Shown: positions 16,135 to 25,743 of the stretch, piece by piece | Position numbering within the stretch: position 1 is the stretch's first letter | Layout of the letters: every line of letters begins with the position of its first letter | Assembly (NCBI GenBank): GCA_903934295.1 | Contig: CAIZNI010000020.1 | Span: 62,001 to 126,000 of the forward strand | Length of the DNA: 64,000 nucleotides | Direction of reading: 5' to 3' | Source: an uncultured beta proteobacterium | GTDB lineage: Bacteria; Pseudomonadota; Gammaproteobacteria; Burkholderiales; Burkholderiaceae_E | Program-made: the position numbers and the translations under genes | Notes under the pieces: model-generated | Told to the model about the DNA's origin: nothing | Seen by the model: the letters and a program-made list of their open reading frames with translations, nothing else | The model's database searches: none

Positions 16135-17595
16135 TCAGGCGGTTCCGCCCACCGTGAGACCCTCGATGCGCAGCGTCGGCTGGCCCACCCCGACCGGCAC
16201 GCTCTGGCCGTCCTTGCCGCAGACACCGACCCCGGCGTCCAGCCGCATGTCGTTGCCGATCATGGTGACCCGGGTCAGCGCATCGGGCCCGTTGCCCACC
16301 AGCGTGGCGCCCTTGACCGGATAGAGGATGCGGCCCTTCTCGACCCAGTAAGCCTCGGACGCCGAGAACACGAACTTGCCGTTGGTGATGTCGACCTGAC
16401 CGCCGCCGAAATTGACGGCATACAGGCCGCGGTCGATCGAGGCGATGATCTCGGCCGGATCGCGATCGCCGCCCAGCATGTAGGTGTTGGTCATGCGCGG
16501 CATCGGCAGGTGCGCGAACGATTCGCGCCGGCCATTGCCGGTGACCGGCACCTTCATCAGGCGGGCATTCAGGGTGTCCTGGAGATAGCCCCGCAGGATG
16601 CCGTCCTCGATCAGCACATTGCGCTGGGTGGCATTGCCCTCGTCGTCGATGTTGAGCGACCCGCGCCGATCCTTGATGGTGCCGTCGTCGACCACGGTGA
16701 CGCCGCGCGCGGCGACCCGCTGGCCGAGCTTGCCGGCGAAGGCCGAGGAGCCCTTGCGGTTGAAGTCGCCCTCGAGACCGTGACCGATCGCCTCGTGCAG
16801 CAGCACGCCGGGCCAGCCCGGGCCCAGCACCACCGACATCACCCCGCCAGGGGCGGGCCGGGCCTCCAGGTTCAGCAGCGCCGAGTCGACCGCCTCGCGG
16901 GCGTACTGCTCGATGATGGCGTCGTCGAAATAGTCGAGGCCGAACCGGCCGCCGCCGCCGCTGTGGCCCTGTTCGCGCCGGCCGTTGCTCTCGGCAATCA
17001 CGGTCACCGACAGGCGCACCAGCGGACGGACATCGGCCGACATCAGCCCGTCGGAGCGAGCCACCATGACGACGTCGTATTCGGCGGCGAGTCCGGCCAT
17101 CACCTGGGTGATGCGCGGATCGCGCGCGCGGGCGATCTTTTCGACCCGCTCGAGCAGGGCGACCTTGCGGGTGGCGTCCATCCCGAGGATCGGATCGTCG
17201 GCGCGATACAGGGCGCGGCCCTTGCCGGGATTCAGGCTGGCGGCGACCTTGACGCGGCCGGCGCCGCTGCGCGCGATGCTGCGGGTGGCCCGCGCCGCCG
17301 ACAGGAGCGCCTGGGCATTGATCTCGTCGGAATAGGCGAAGGCGGTCTTCTCGCCGGCCACCGCCCGCACGCCCACGCCCTGGTCGATCGAGAAGCTGCC
17401 CGACTTGACGATGCCCTCCTCGAGGCTCCAGCCCTCGCTGCGGGTGTACTGGAAATACAGATCGGCGTAGTCGACCTTGTGCTCGAACACCTCGGACAGC
17501 GCACGGGTGAGGTCGCGCTCATCGAGGTCGGACGGCTCGAGAAGGCGCTGGCGCGCGATCGCCAGGCGATCGATTCCTTCGTCAGCAATGTGCAT
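16135..17595 (-). CDS. tldD: Metalloprotease TldD
   Basis: A 486-aa zinc peptidase subunit. TldD works with TldE/PmbA in peptide processing and protein turnover. The catalytic HExxxH motif is seen as LLHEAIGHGLEGD (His267, Glu268, His272), followed by the conserved NIDDEGNATQRNVLIEDGILRGY-like segment. The N-terminal domain carries EEGIVKSGSFSIDQGVGVRA, and the C-terminus has GATLVGNGPDALTRVTMIGND. The ATG at 17595 follows AGGAG. It is last in a yhdP-nitrilase-tldD run; its partner TldE is not in the window. Confidence 0.96.
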   Translation of the reverse strand: MHIADEGIDRLAIARQRLLEPSDLDERDLTRALSEVFEHKVDYADLYFQYTRSEGWSLEEGIVKSGSFSIDQGVGVRAVAGEKTAFAYSDEINAQALLSAARATRSIARSGAGRVKVAASLNPGKGRALYRADDPILGMDATRKVALLERVEKIARARDPRITQVMAGLAAEYDVVMVARSDGLMSADVRPLVRLSVTVIAESNGRREQGHSGGGGRFGLDYFDDAIIEQYAREAVDSALLNLEARPAPGGVMSVVLGPGWPGVLLHEAIGHGLEGDFNRKGSSAFAGKLGQRVAARGVTVVDDGTIKDRRGSLNIDDEGNATQRNVLIEDGILRGYLQDTLNARLMKVPVTGNGRRESFAHLPMPRMTNTYMLGGDRDPAEIIASIDRGLYAVNFGGGQVDITNGKFVFSASEAYWVEKGRILYPVKGATLVGNGPDALTRVTMIGNDMRLDAGVGVCGKDGQSVPVGVGQPTLRIEGLTVGGTA

Positions 17596-17613
17596 GGAAA
17601 CTCCTGGAAACGA

Positions 17614-18462
17614 CTACATGATCCGGTGGGTCAGCGCCGGCAGGCTGCGCCTGACATCGGCGATGCGCAGGCGCTGCAGCGTGCCGGCGACCACACCGGG
17701 ACCTTCGGGCAGCACCTGGATGATCTCGCCCCACGGGTCGATCAGCAGGGTATGGCCCCAGGTGCGACGGCCGTTCTCGTGCAGACCGCCCTGGGCTGGC
17801 GCAAGAACATAGCACTGATTCTCGATGGCGCGTGCGCGCAGCAGGATCTCCCAATGAGCCTGGCCGGTGGTGTGCGTGAAAGCCGACGGCACCACGATCA
17901 GGTCGCAAGGCGACAGCGCGCGATAGAGCTCGGGAAAGCGCAGGTCATAGCAGACCGACACGCCGATCCGCCAGCCCTCGACATCGACCACCACCGGCGT
18001 GCGGCCGGCCTCGATGGTGGCCGACTCGTCGAAGCGTTCCTCGCCGCGCTGAAAGCCGAACAGGTGGATCTTGTCGTAGCGTGCCGCGCGGCTGCCGTCG
18101 GGCGCGTAGACCAGACAGGTGTTGCGGACCCGGGAGGGCCGCGAACTGGTCAGCGGCACGGTCCCGCCGATCAGCCAGATGCCGTGCTGGCGGGCCTGCC
18201 CGGAGAGGAAATGCTGCAGCGGGCCGTCGCCCTCGGGTTCGCGCAGGCCGACCTTGTCGGTGTCACGGCGCCCGAGCAGGCAGAAATACTCCGGGAGCAC
18301 CACCAGGCGCGCGCCGCCGCGGGCGGCCTGCGCGATCAGCGCAGCGGCGGCATCGCAGTTGGCGATGGGGTCGGTTCCCGACACCATCTGCACGCCGGCA
18401 ACGGCGAGAAATCCGGCGGGGGGCGGCGGGGGAGCGGGCTTGTCAGGGCGGGGGGAGGTCAT
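17614..18462 (-). CDS. Carbon-nitrogen hydrolase (Nit1/nitrilase family)
   Basis: A 282-aa amidase with the full catalytic triad: Glu in LVVLPEYFCLLG, Lys in YDKIHLFGF and Cys in ISVCYDLRFPELYR. Close homologues include Nit1/omega-amidase and deaminated-glutathione amidase. The first 16 residues are Pro-rich and may be unstructured. It lies 18 bases before tldD and 40 after yhdP on the same strand, a layout recurrent in Burkholderiales. Deaminated glutathione is a likely substrate but is not proved by sequence. Confidence 0.9.
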   Translation of the reverse strand: MTSPRPDKPAPPPPPAGFLAVAGVQMVSGTDPIANCDAAAALIAQAARGGARLVVLPEYFCLLGRRDTDKVGLREPEGDGPLQHFLSGQARQHGIWLIGGTVPLTSSRPSRVRNTCLVYAPDGSRAARYDKIHLFGFQRGEERFDESATIEAGRTPVVVDVEGWRIGVSVCYDLRFPELYRALSPCDLIVVPSAFTHTTGQAHWEILLRARAIENQCYVLAPAQGGLHENGRRTWGHTLLIDPWGEIIQVLPEGPGVVAGTLQRLRIADVRRSLPALTHRIM

Positions 18463-18502
18463 CCGGCAATTCTCCGAAGTCGGGGGCAGGCGATGGGTGG
18501 CA

Positions 18503-21500
18503 TCAGGGTTGGCGGGGAACGGACGGAACAGCCGGAGAGCCCGGGCCCGGCAGGGGGGGCGGGCGCGGCGTCAGGACGCCATCGGTGAGCACGGGCGCGT
18601 CGGCCGCACGGCGGTATTCGACCACCTGCGGATCGGCCCACGAACCGCTGATCCGGTACTCATAGGAAAGCAGCTGCTGCAGGGGCTGGCGCAGCACGAA
18701 CTGGGCGAGGAAGGTCCCCAGGCCGATCGCCGGATTGGCGATCGCCGCATAGGCAAGCGAGGCAAGCCCGGCATTGATCTCGGGGCGCACCGCGACCTCC
18801 AGCGCCTGGGTCTCCTGGGCCAGGCTGGCCTGACCGCGGATGTCCACCTGCGCCTGGACGCCGCGCATCCGGAAGCGCTCGGTGTGCGCGACGCCGGCCT
18901 GCACGCGCACGTCGCCCTGGATGTCGTCGAACGAGAACCCCTCGGCGAAGACGTCGCGAAAATCGAGTGACAACCGCCGCGGCAGCGACTGCAGGCTGAG
19001 CACGCCGATCAGCTTGGCCAGACCGGGTTCGGACTTCAGGAACTGTCCCTTGCCCATCTCCAGGCGCAGGCGCCCGCCGAGGCTGGGATAGTCAATCGCC
19101 ATCGGCGAACCCAGCCAGCTCAGGTTGCCCGACACGGTTCCCACCCCGCCGCGCAGCGCGTTGCGCAGACCGTAGACCCCCAGCAACTGCCCGGCGTCGG
19201 CCACCGACAGCTCGAAATCGAGCGCAGTGGCGCGCGGTGATCCCGCGCGGGCCGGCGCCCAGGTGCCGGTCGCGGTGAGCGACGCCCAGGGGTTGGCCAC
19301 CTTCAATTCATCCAGCCGCCAGACCGGCAGTGCCGCCGTGCCGCTGTTGGTGGCCTTGAGCGACATCGCGCCCAGCCGGCGCTCACCCAGCACCAGTTCC
19401 TCGGCAGCAATGTCGAGCGCCGGCAACTCGTCGGGCGCGGCATCGAGGAGGGATTCGAATTCGCTGGTGCGCGCCTTCGGGATCTCCAGCCGGGCGAACC
19501 GCGCGGTGAGCGTGCCGATCCGCTGGCCGGGTGCCGGCTCGCGCCAGTTGAAGAACCCGTTGACCTCGCGGGCGCCGATATTGGCCCGCCAGAAACCATC
19601 GACCCGAGTGGCGCCAAACACCACGTCATGCAACTGCTTGCCGCCGACCACCACCTTCGGCGAGACCACCGACACCGATGACGGCAGCAGCGAAAACCCT
19701 GGGGCGAAACCGCTGACCGCGCGCTGCTGCGCCTCGCGCATGTCGCCGCCCATGAGCAGCGGCAACCAGGCATCGAGATCGAGAGCGGTGGTGTTGAGCA
19801 GCAGCGACAGGCCGCGCTCCGGAAGAACCGGCTCGCCGTCGATCGCGAACGCGCCGCGCCGGATCAGCAGGCGCGCGCTCGCCGGGTCGCGCTCGCGCTC
19901 CAGCGCCACACGCACCGCGTCGCCCAGCTCCACCCGGATGGTGTCGCGCATCGAGCGCGTGCCCGGGTCTGGCGGCGGCTCGGCGCTGGTGCGCACCGTC
20001 AGCGGCCAGCGCGCGGCGGCCCGCTTGTCGAAGGGCGCGGGCAATGTCGACTGCAGACCGACCAGATCGGAGTCGAGAGTCATCGAGACCGCCCGGCGCG
20101 AGACATGGATGGTGGCGGAATAACCGGTCTCACCGGACAGCCGCCGGGTGAGCGGGTTGTCGACCAGGGCGAGCATGTTCGCCGCGTCGATCCGACCCTG
20201 GGCGCGCAGCGCGAAGCGGCCGGGCTCGGGCGTCTCGCCGTCGACCTTCAGCGGCCCGCCCAGGAAAGTGGCCGACAGACCGCGCAACGCAAGACCCTGA
20301 TCGCTGAACTCCAGCGTACCGGTGACATCGGAGAAGGGCGGAATGGTGCTGTCGAGCGTGACGTTGTTACCCAGGAAGGTCACCGACCCCGCCACCCGCG
20401 TCCGGTCGAGTTCGCGCAGCGGCAGATCCAGGCGCAACTGCAGTCTGGCATTGCCCTGCGCGACGGTGTCGCGGACGAAATCATCGATCCGGCTCGACAG
20501 CGGGCTCTGGTTGACGAAGCGGATCATCTGCTGGCCGGCACCCTCACCCGAGCCCTCGATGCGCACCGCTGCCTCGCCGAAATCGCGGATGGTGGCGGTG
20601 GTCGGCCCCAGCGCAACATCGAAGAGGCGGCCGGAACGCAACGCGACCTGCAGGCCATTGCGCTCCAGGCGAAAACGCCCCTCGCCACGCTCGATCCGCG
20701 GCCAGCCGCCCGCATAGTCGATGACCGCATCCGCCAGGCGGGCATCGACGAAGAATTCGCCGTCAGCCGGGCGCGCGAAGGGGAAGTCCGCGAGGTCGCC
20801 ACGCACCGCGAAGCGCAGATCGTCCAGCCGCCCCGCCACCACCGCCCGACGCACCCACTCGCGCACCGGCGCGCTGAGCGACAGCGGCAGGTAGCGCGCG
20901 ATCTGGATGCCTTCACCGCGCTCGACTCGCCCCTGGAGGTCAAGAATGCCCGCTCCCCTGCCGCCAGTCCGGTAGCGGCCCGATACCGTGCCGGCCGCGT
21001 CCGCATTCGCGAAGCGCAGCGTCTCGAGTTCGGCATTGAACTGCCGCTGGCCATCGATGTCTTCCCACGCGAAGCGCGCGCTGCCCTGCAGCGTGTCGAA
21101 GGGCACCACCGGTTCGGCCAGGAGCCCGGGAAAGCCGATCACCGCGCGCCGCGCGTCGATCCGCAGCGTGCCGGCGGCGTTGCTCAGGCGCACCTGGCCG
21201 TCGATGTTCTCGACCCAGGGCAAGCCGATGGCCGGTCGGGCGTCGGCCACGGCGAGCGCCGCGGGCTTTGCCGGGCCCGCCGGCAGACGGCGCGCCGACA
21301 ATCCCTCGAAACCGGCGACAAGCTCGAATTCGCCGCCGGCGAAGGGCTGGGCCAGCGGTGCGGCGGACGGCCCGGCCATTGCCGCGCGCGGCGCGTCGCG
21401 GCGGGTCCAGCGTCCGTTGAGCGAGGCGATTCGGCCGGACACCGCCCACTGATCGATGGCACGGCGGGCGGCGGGCTCCAGCGGCAGGCGCCGCATCAGC

Positions 21501-22684
21501 GCCAGCGCGGCGCCGGCATCCACATTGCGCAGCGCCCCCTGCACCCCGGCCAGACGAGCAGCACCGTCCAGTCGGGCCTTCAGCGGCCCGTCGGCCGTCA
21601 GCGTCAACCCGCTGCCCTCGCGCAGCCGCAGCCCATCGACGGTCAGCTCGCTGCCCTCGCCCTCGAAGCGCAGCCGGGCATCGAGCGCGAGTTCCGGAAA
21701 CGACAGCAGCCCCGCCGATCCGGTGCCGGTCCGCCAGCGCAGGTCGGTGGCGGCGAGCTTGAGCTGCGCGTCGCGCAGGCGGCCCCGATCGAAACGCAGC
21801 CAGCCCTTGAAGTCGGCCTGCAAGGCTTCCAGCGGCGCCGTCAGGGCCGGGCCGGCTCGCCGCAGCCAGCCGATGTCGGCCCGATCGGCACCGGCGTAGA
21901 CCTCGCCAATCCAGCTCGCCGGGTCGGCCGGCCGGGAGCGCGGCGTGCGGTAAAACTCGACCGCGAACTGCAGCCGCTGCCAGCCCCCCGGCAGCGCACC
22001 CGCCGAGATCGACCCGCGATGGCGGCGCCCGACACTGCCAATGCCGATGTCGACCGACTCGATCGTCTGGCGACGGTCCGCGAGCCGATCGTGAAAGTCG
22101 ATGCGCCCGCCCCGGACCACGATGCGGCGCTGCTCGAGCAGGCGGGTCAGCGCGCTGCCCTCATCGGCGGCATCCGTGGCGAAATCCACGCCCGCCACCC
22201 GCCACCGGCCCGCCATCCGACGCTCGACGCGCACCCGCGGGGAGTCGAGTTGCAGCAGCGCCAGCCGCGGCTCGGCCGCCAGCAGGGTGCGCGGCGACAG
22301 GACCAGCAGAGCGGCAGGGACGACCAACGCCGGCGTGCCGTCGTCATCGGCGACGGTGAGGCCCTCGATCCTCAGGCTCGGCAGGAGCCCTTCGAAACCG
22401 GTCTGCAGGCGGGCGATCTCGACCGGGCGCCCGATCTGGCGACCGAGCTCGGCGACAATCTGCGGACGCCACTCATCCAGACGCGGCCAGAAATAGTGGC
22501 GCAGCGCCAGGTACCCCAGCGCGGCCGCCAGGCAGCAAGCCGCGAGCAGCCACACGATCCAGCCGGCCAGCCGGGACGAGGGTCGATTCGAGGCGACGGC
22601 GGAGGGCGCGAAGGCCGGAAAAAGGGTGAATCGGCGCGAAGGCATGACGGGGAGCGACCAGGGAGTCGCGGGGGTGGCCGGCAT
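18503..22684 (-). CDS. yhdP: YhdP-family AsmA-like envelope protein
   Basis: About 1393 aa. One N-terminal membrane anchor (LAGWIVWLLAACCLAAALGYLAL) is followed by a very long periplasmic region of repeating beta structure, with an AsmA-like C-terminal part (FELSVADAGQLLGVYGLRNALRGG, IDIRGQASLAQETQALEVAV). YhdP-type proteins bridge the periplasm and move phospholipids to the outer membrane. The ATG at 22684 is chosen because GGAG lies 8 bases upstream; ATG 22645 is the main alternative. The opposite strand stays open over most of the gene, a base-composition effect. It is first in the yhdP-nitrilase-tldD run and divergent from glnE. Confidence 0.9.
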   Translation of the reverse strand: MPATPATPWSLPVMPSRRFTLFPAFAPSAVASNRPSSRLAGWIVWLLAACCLAAALGYLALRHYFWPRLDEWRPQIVAELGRQIGRPVEIARLQTGFEGLLPSLRIEGLTVADDDGTPALVVPAALLVLSPRTLLAAEPRLALLQLDSPRVRVERRMAGRWRVAGVDFATDAADEGSALTRLLEQRRIVVRGGRIDFHDRLADRRQTIESVDIGIGSVGRRHRGSISAGALPGGWQRLQFAVEFYRTPRSRPADPASWIGEVYAGADRADIGWLRRAGPALTAPLEALQADFKGWLRFDRGRLRDAQLKLAATDLRWRTGTGSAGLLSFPELALDARLRFEGEGSELTVDGLRLREGSGLTLTADGPLKARLDGAARLAGVQGALRNVDAGAALALMRRLPLEPAARRAIDQWAVSGRIASLNGRWTRRDAPRAAMAGPSAAPLAQPFAGGEFELVAGFEGLSARRLPAGPAKPAALAVADARPAIGLPWVENIDGQVRLSNAAGTLRIDARRAVIGFPGLLAEPVVPFDTLQGSARFAWEDIDGQRQFNAELETLRFANADAAGTVSGRYRTGGRGAGILDLQGRVERGEGIQIARYLPLSLSAPVREWVRRAVVAGRLDDLRFAVRGDLADFPFARPADGEFFVDARLADAVIDYAGGWPRIERGEGRFRLERNGLQVALRSGRLFDVALGPTTATIRDFGEAAVRIEGSGEGAGQQMIRFVNQSPLSSRIDDFVRDTVAQGNARLQLRLDLPLRELDRTRVAGSVTFLGNNVTLDSTIPPFSDVTGTLEFSDQGLALRGLSATFLGGPLKVDGETPEPGRFALRAQGRIDAANMLALVDNPLTRRLSGETGYSATIHVSRRAVSMTLDSDLVGLQSTLPAPFDKRAAARWPLTVRTSAEPPPDPGTRSMRDTIRVELGDAVRVALERERDPASARLLIRRGAFAIDGEPVLPERGLSLLLNTTALDLDAWLPLLMGGDMREAQQRAVSGFAPGFSLLPSSVSVVSPKVVVGGKQLHDVVFGATRVDGFWRANIGAREVNGFFNWREPAPGQRIGTLTARFARLEIPKARTSEFESLLDAAPDELPALDIAAEELVLGERRLGAMSLKATNSGTAALPVWRLDELKVANPWASLTATGTWAPARAGSPRATALDFELSVADAGQLLGVYGLRNALRGGVGTVSGNLSWLGSPMAIDYPSLGGRLRLEMGKGQFLKSEPGLAKLIGVLSLQSLPRRLSLDFRDVFAEGFSFDDIQGDVRVQAGVAHTERFRMRGVQAQVDIRGQASLAQETQALEVAVRPEINAGLASLAYAAIANPAIGLGTFLAQFVLRQPLQQLLSYEYRISGSWADPQVVEYRRAADAPVLTDGVLTPRPPPLPGPGSPAVPSVPRQP

Positions 22685-22811
22685 CCCGCCGGCTCCGGGC
22701 CGAACGTCCGGACAACTGCGCCCGGTCATCTTCGGAGGATACTCGCTTGCGCCGTCGCCGCGGCAGCCGTGCACGCAACCCTGCGCGGCCCTCCGCCCGC
22801 GCAGTTTTACT

Positions 22812-22863
22812 CGCACCCTTCGCCCGTACCCTTCGCCCGTACCCTCCGCCCGCACCCTCCGCC
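22812..22863. repeat. Four tandem copies of a 13-bp unit, CGYACCCTYCGCC
   Basis: Four exact-length units in register (22812, 22825, 22838, 22851) differ only by C/T at positions 3 and 9. They fill the space just before glnE in the yhdP-glnE divergent region. Copy number could vary by slippage and alter promoter or leader length. Confidence 0.8.
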
Positions 22864-22876
22864 AGCGAGACCCGAC

Positions 22877-25600
22877 ATGCCCTTTCTCGCCGAACAGCAC
22901 TCCGGATTCTTTCGACGCTCCCTGGGGGCACTGCAGGCGCGCGCCGACGGTGTCGCCTCACTGCAGGCGCTCATCGACGCACCGCTGACGCCGGCCCGGG
23001 TCACCCGGCTGGTGGAGGACTGGGTGACGCAGGCGCGCGAACAGGGCGGCCCGGCGATCGAGCCCTCGATCCAGGGCGACCGGATCGGCGCGGCCCTGCG
23101 CCGCGCCCGCCAGTTGCTGATCCTGGCGCTGATGGAACGCGACATCGGCGGGGCCGCGCCGCTGGCGGAAGTCTGCCGCGCGATGTCGGCCTTCGCCGCC
23201 GCGGTCACCCAGGTCGCGCTCGCGCAGGCGGGCAGCGAGCTGGCGGCGCAGTTCGGCTGGCCCTGCGACACCGACGGTCAGCCCCAGGACCTGCTCGCGG
23301 TGGCGATGGGCAAGGGCGGCGCCGACGAGCTCAATGTCTCGTCCGACCTGGACCTGATCTTCGTCTATCGCGACGAGGGGGTGTGCGACGACCGCATCGC
23401 CGCCCGCGACCGGGTGATCGCACGCGCGCCGATGGCCGCCAGCGAGTTCATGCACCGGGTGGCCAGGCGGGTCCTGCAACTGCTCTCGGACCCCACCGCG
23501 GAGGGCTTCGTCTTCCGGGTCGACACGCGCCTGCGCCCCAACGGCGACTCCGGGCCGCTGGTCGCCTCGCTGCCGATGCTCGAGGAGTACTTCTACGCGC
23601 AGGGCCGCGAGTGGGAGCGCTTCGCCTGGCTCAAGGGCGTGATCATCGCCGACTCGGGTCTGGCCGGCGCCGATGCCCGCCACCGCGACGAGCAGGCGCT
23701 GACCTCGATGGTCACGCCCTTCGTGTTCCGGCGCTACCTCGACTTTCGTGCCTTCGGATCGCTGCGCGAACTGCACGGTCTGATCCGGGCCGAGGTGGTG
23801 CGCCGTGACGCGCGCGACACCGGCAGCATCGACGTCAAGCTGGGCCGCGGCGGCATCCGCGAGATCGAATTCACCGCCCAGCTTTTTCAGGTAGTGCGCG
23901 GCGGTCGCGACCCGGGCCTGCGCGAACGCGGCACCCTGGTCACCCTGGGCGCCCTGGCGGCACGCGGTGTACTGCCCCCCGAGGACACCGGAGCGCTGGC
24001 CAGCGCCTACGAATTGCTGCGTCGCACCGAACATGCGCTGCAGTATCGCGAAGACGCGCAGACCCACCGCCTGCCGTCGGATCGCGCCGAGCGCGCGCAG
24101 GTGGCGGCGATGCTCGGTCTGGCACCCGACACCTTCGAGACCCGGCTCGAGCAGGCGCGAAACGACGTCCAGCGCATTTTCGACGGACTGCTCGATGCCG
24201 GCGTGCAGCCACCTGCCGTCAATGGCAGCACGCCGCCGGCCGCCGAGCCGACACCGGGGGTCGCCAACCGGATCGAACAGCTGCGCGCGAGCGGGCGCTA
24301 CCGCGCCGCACGCGAGGAGACCCGCGCCGCGCTCGAACGACTGCTCGAACGCGCCCGGACCGATGGCTGCGAGGAATCGGCATTCACCCGGCTGATCGAC
24401 CTGATCGAGACCGTCATCGGCCGGCCCGCCTACCTGGCGCTGCTGTCGCAATACCCCCAGGCGCAGGCACGGGTGATGCGCCTGCTCGGCCTGTCGCGCT
24501 GGGCGGCCGAGTACCTGACCCGCCACCCGATCGTTCTCGATGAACTGCTCGATGGCCAGGTGATGGAGCCGGTCGACTATGCAGCCTGGGAACGCGGCAC
24601 GCGCGAGGCGCTCGCGGGCGCGGTGATCGACGGTCAGCCCGACGCCGAGCGCCAGATGGACATCGTGCGCGAAGCCCATCACGCCCAGGTGTTCCGGCTG
24701 CTGGTGCAGGACCTGGAAGGCCGCCACACCGTCGAACGCCTGTCGGACCTGCTCTCGGAGCTGGCCGACCGGGTGCTGTCGATCGGCATCGACTGCGTGT
24801 GGCCGGCGGTGCGCCACCGCCACCGCGAGACGCCGCGCTTCGCGGTCATCGCCTACGGCAAGCTGGGTGGCAAGGAACTGGGCTATGCCTCTGATCTCGA
24901 CCTGGTGTTCATCTACGACGACGAGGATGAACGCGCCCCGGAGGCCTACGCGCTGCTCTCGCAGCGGCTGGCCAACTGGCTGTCCGCGCGGACCTCGGCC
25001 GGACAGCTGTTCGAGATCGACCTGCGGCTGCGCCCCAACGGCAGCGCCGGGCTGCTGGTCTCCAGCCTGGCGGGCTTTCGCCAGTACCAGCGGGAGTCGG
25101 CCTGGGTCTGGGAGCACCAGGCCCTCACGCGCGCGCGCTTTGTTACCGGCGATGCGGCGATCGGCGAGGCCTTCGAGGCCGAGCGGCGGGCCATCCTGGC
25201 CCGCGAGCGCGACCGGACGGCACTGCGCGACGAGGTCGTGAAAATGCGCGCGCGCATGCACGACGGCCATCCCAACCGCAGCGCGCTGTTCGACCTCAAG
25301 CACGACGAGGGCGGCATGGTCGACATCGAATTCATCGTGCAGTTCCTGGTGCTGGCCTACAGCCACCGTCACCCCGGACTGCTCGACCACGCGGGCAACA
25401 TCGCGCTGCTGCGCCGCGCCGGCGAGTACGGACTGATCGACCCGGCGCTGGCTGAGTCGGTCGCCTCGGCCTATCGGCAGCTGCGCCAGATGCAGCACCA
25501 GCTGCGCCTGAACGATGCCTCGTTCGCCCGGATCGAGGAAACCCGGTTCAGCGACGAGCGACGGGCGGTGCGCGACCTCTGGCAGCGGGTGCTGGGCTGA
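22877..25600 (+). CDS. glnE: Glutamine-synthetase adenylyltransferase/deadenylase
   Basis: A 907-aa bifunctional enzyme that adds or removes AMP on glutamine synthetase in response to PII and glutamine. Two nucleotidyltransferase domains are visible: the N-terminal deadenylylase MGKGGADELNVSSDLDLIFVY-type motif near residue 145 and the C-terminal adenylylase YGKLGGKELGYASDLDLVF-type motif near residue 660. Both carry the metal-binding DxD. Each is followed by a helical GlnD/PII-uridylyltransferase-like domain. The ATG at 22877 (MPFLAEQHSGFF) gives normal length. The frame is open 2.7 kb further upstream, but that lies antisense to yhdP and is not coding. Confidence 0.96.
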   Translation: MPFLAEQHSGFFRRSLGALQARADGVASLQALIDAPLTPARVTRLVEDWVTQAREQGGPAIEPSIQGDRIGAALRRARQLLILALMERDIGGAAPLAEVCRAMSAFAAAVTQVALAQAGSELAAQFGWPCDTDGQPQDLLAVAMGKGGADELNVSSDLDLIFVYRDEGVCDDRIAARDRVIARAPMAASEFMHRVARRVLQLLSDPTAEGFVFRVDTRLRPNGDSGPLVASLPMLEEYFYAQGREWERFAWLKGVIIADSGLAGADARHRDEQALTSMVTPFVFRRYLDFRAFGSLRELHGLIRAEVVRRDARDTGSIDVKLGRGGIREIEFTAQLFQVVRGGRDPGLRERGTLVTLGALAARGVLPPEDTGALASAYELLRRTEHALQYREDAQTHRLPSDRAERAQVAAMLGLAPDTFETRLEQARNDVQRIFDGLLDAGVQPPAVNGSTPPAAEPTPGVANRIEQLRASGRYRAAREETRAALERLLERARTDGCEESAFTRLIDLIETVIGRPAYLALLSQYPQAQARVMRLLGLSRWAAEYLTRHPIVLDELLDGQVMEPVDYAAWERGTREALAGAVIDGQPDAERQMDIVREAHHAQVFRLLVQDLEGRHTVERLSDLLSELADRVLSIGIDCVWPAVRHRHRETPRFAVIAYGKLGGKELGYASDLDLVFIYDDEDERAPEAYALLSQRLANWLSARTSAGQLFEIDLRLRPNGSAGLLVSSLAGFRQYQRESAWVWEHQALTRARFVTGDAAIGEAFEAERRAILARERDRTALRDEVVKMRARMHDGHPNRSALFDLKHDEGGMVDIEFIVQFLVLAYSHRHPGLLDHAGNIALLRRAGEYGLIDPALAESVASAYRQLRQMQHQLRLNDASFARIEETRFSDERRAVRDLWQRVLG

Positions 25601-25743
25601 GCAGCGGGCAGGGGCCGATAAACGGAACTCGCGCACCGCCCGGTCCGGATTTCCTGCCAGGACCGCGTCGCGCCGATTGTTAAGATGAAGCCGGACCGCG
25701 ACACAGCGTTCGTGGATTCCCATACCCACAGGAGACACCCCAA

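Noticed and set aside
20105-22876. A 2.7-kb open frame joined in frame to glnE, antisense to yhdP
   Set aside because: It has no family resemblance and low-complexity Arg/Gln/Ala-rich content. It is explained by high GC making the antisense frame of yhdP stop-free; glnE has a proper start at 22877.
25677-25686. TTGTTAAGAT before the amino-acid-binding protein as a fourth ureide operator
   Set aside because: It breaks the palindrome (G for C) and lacks the CATT end. It is more likely a -10-like or chance sequence.
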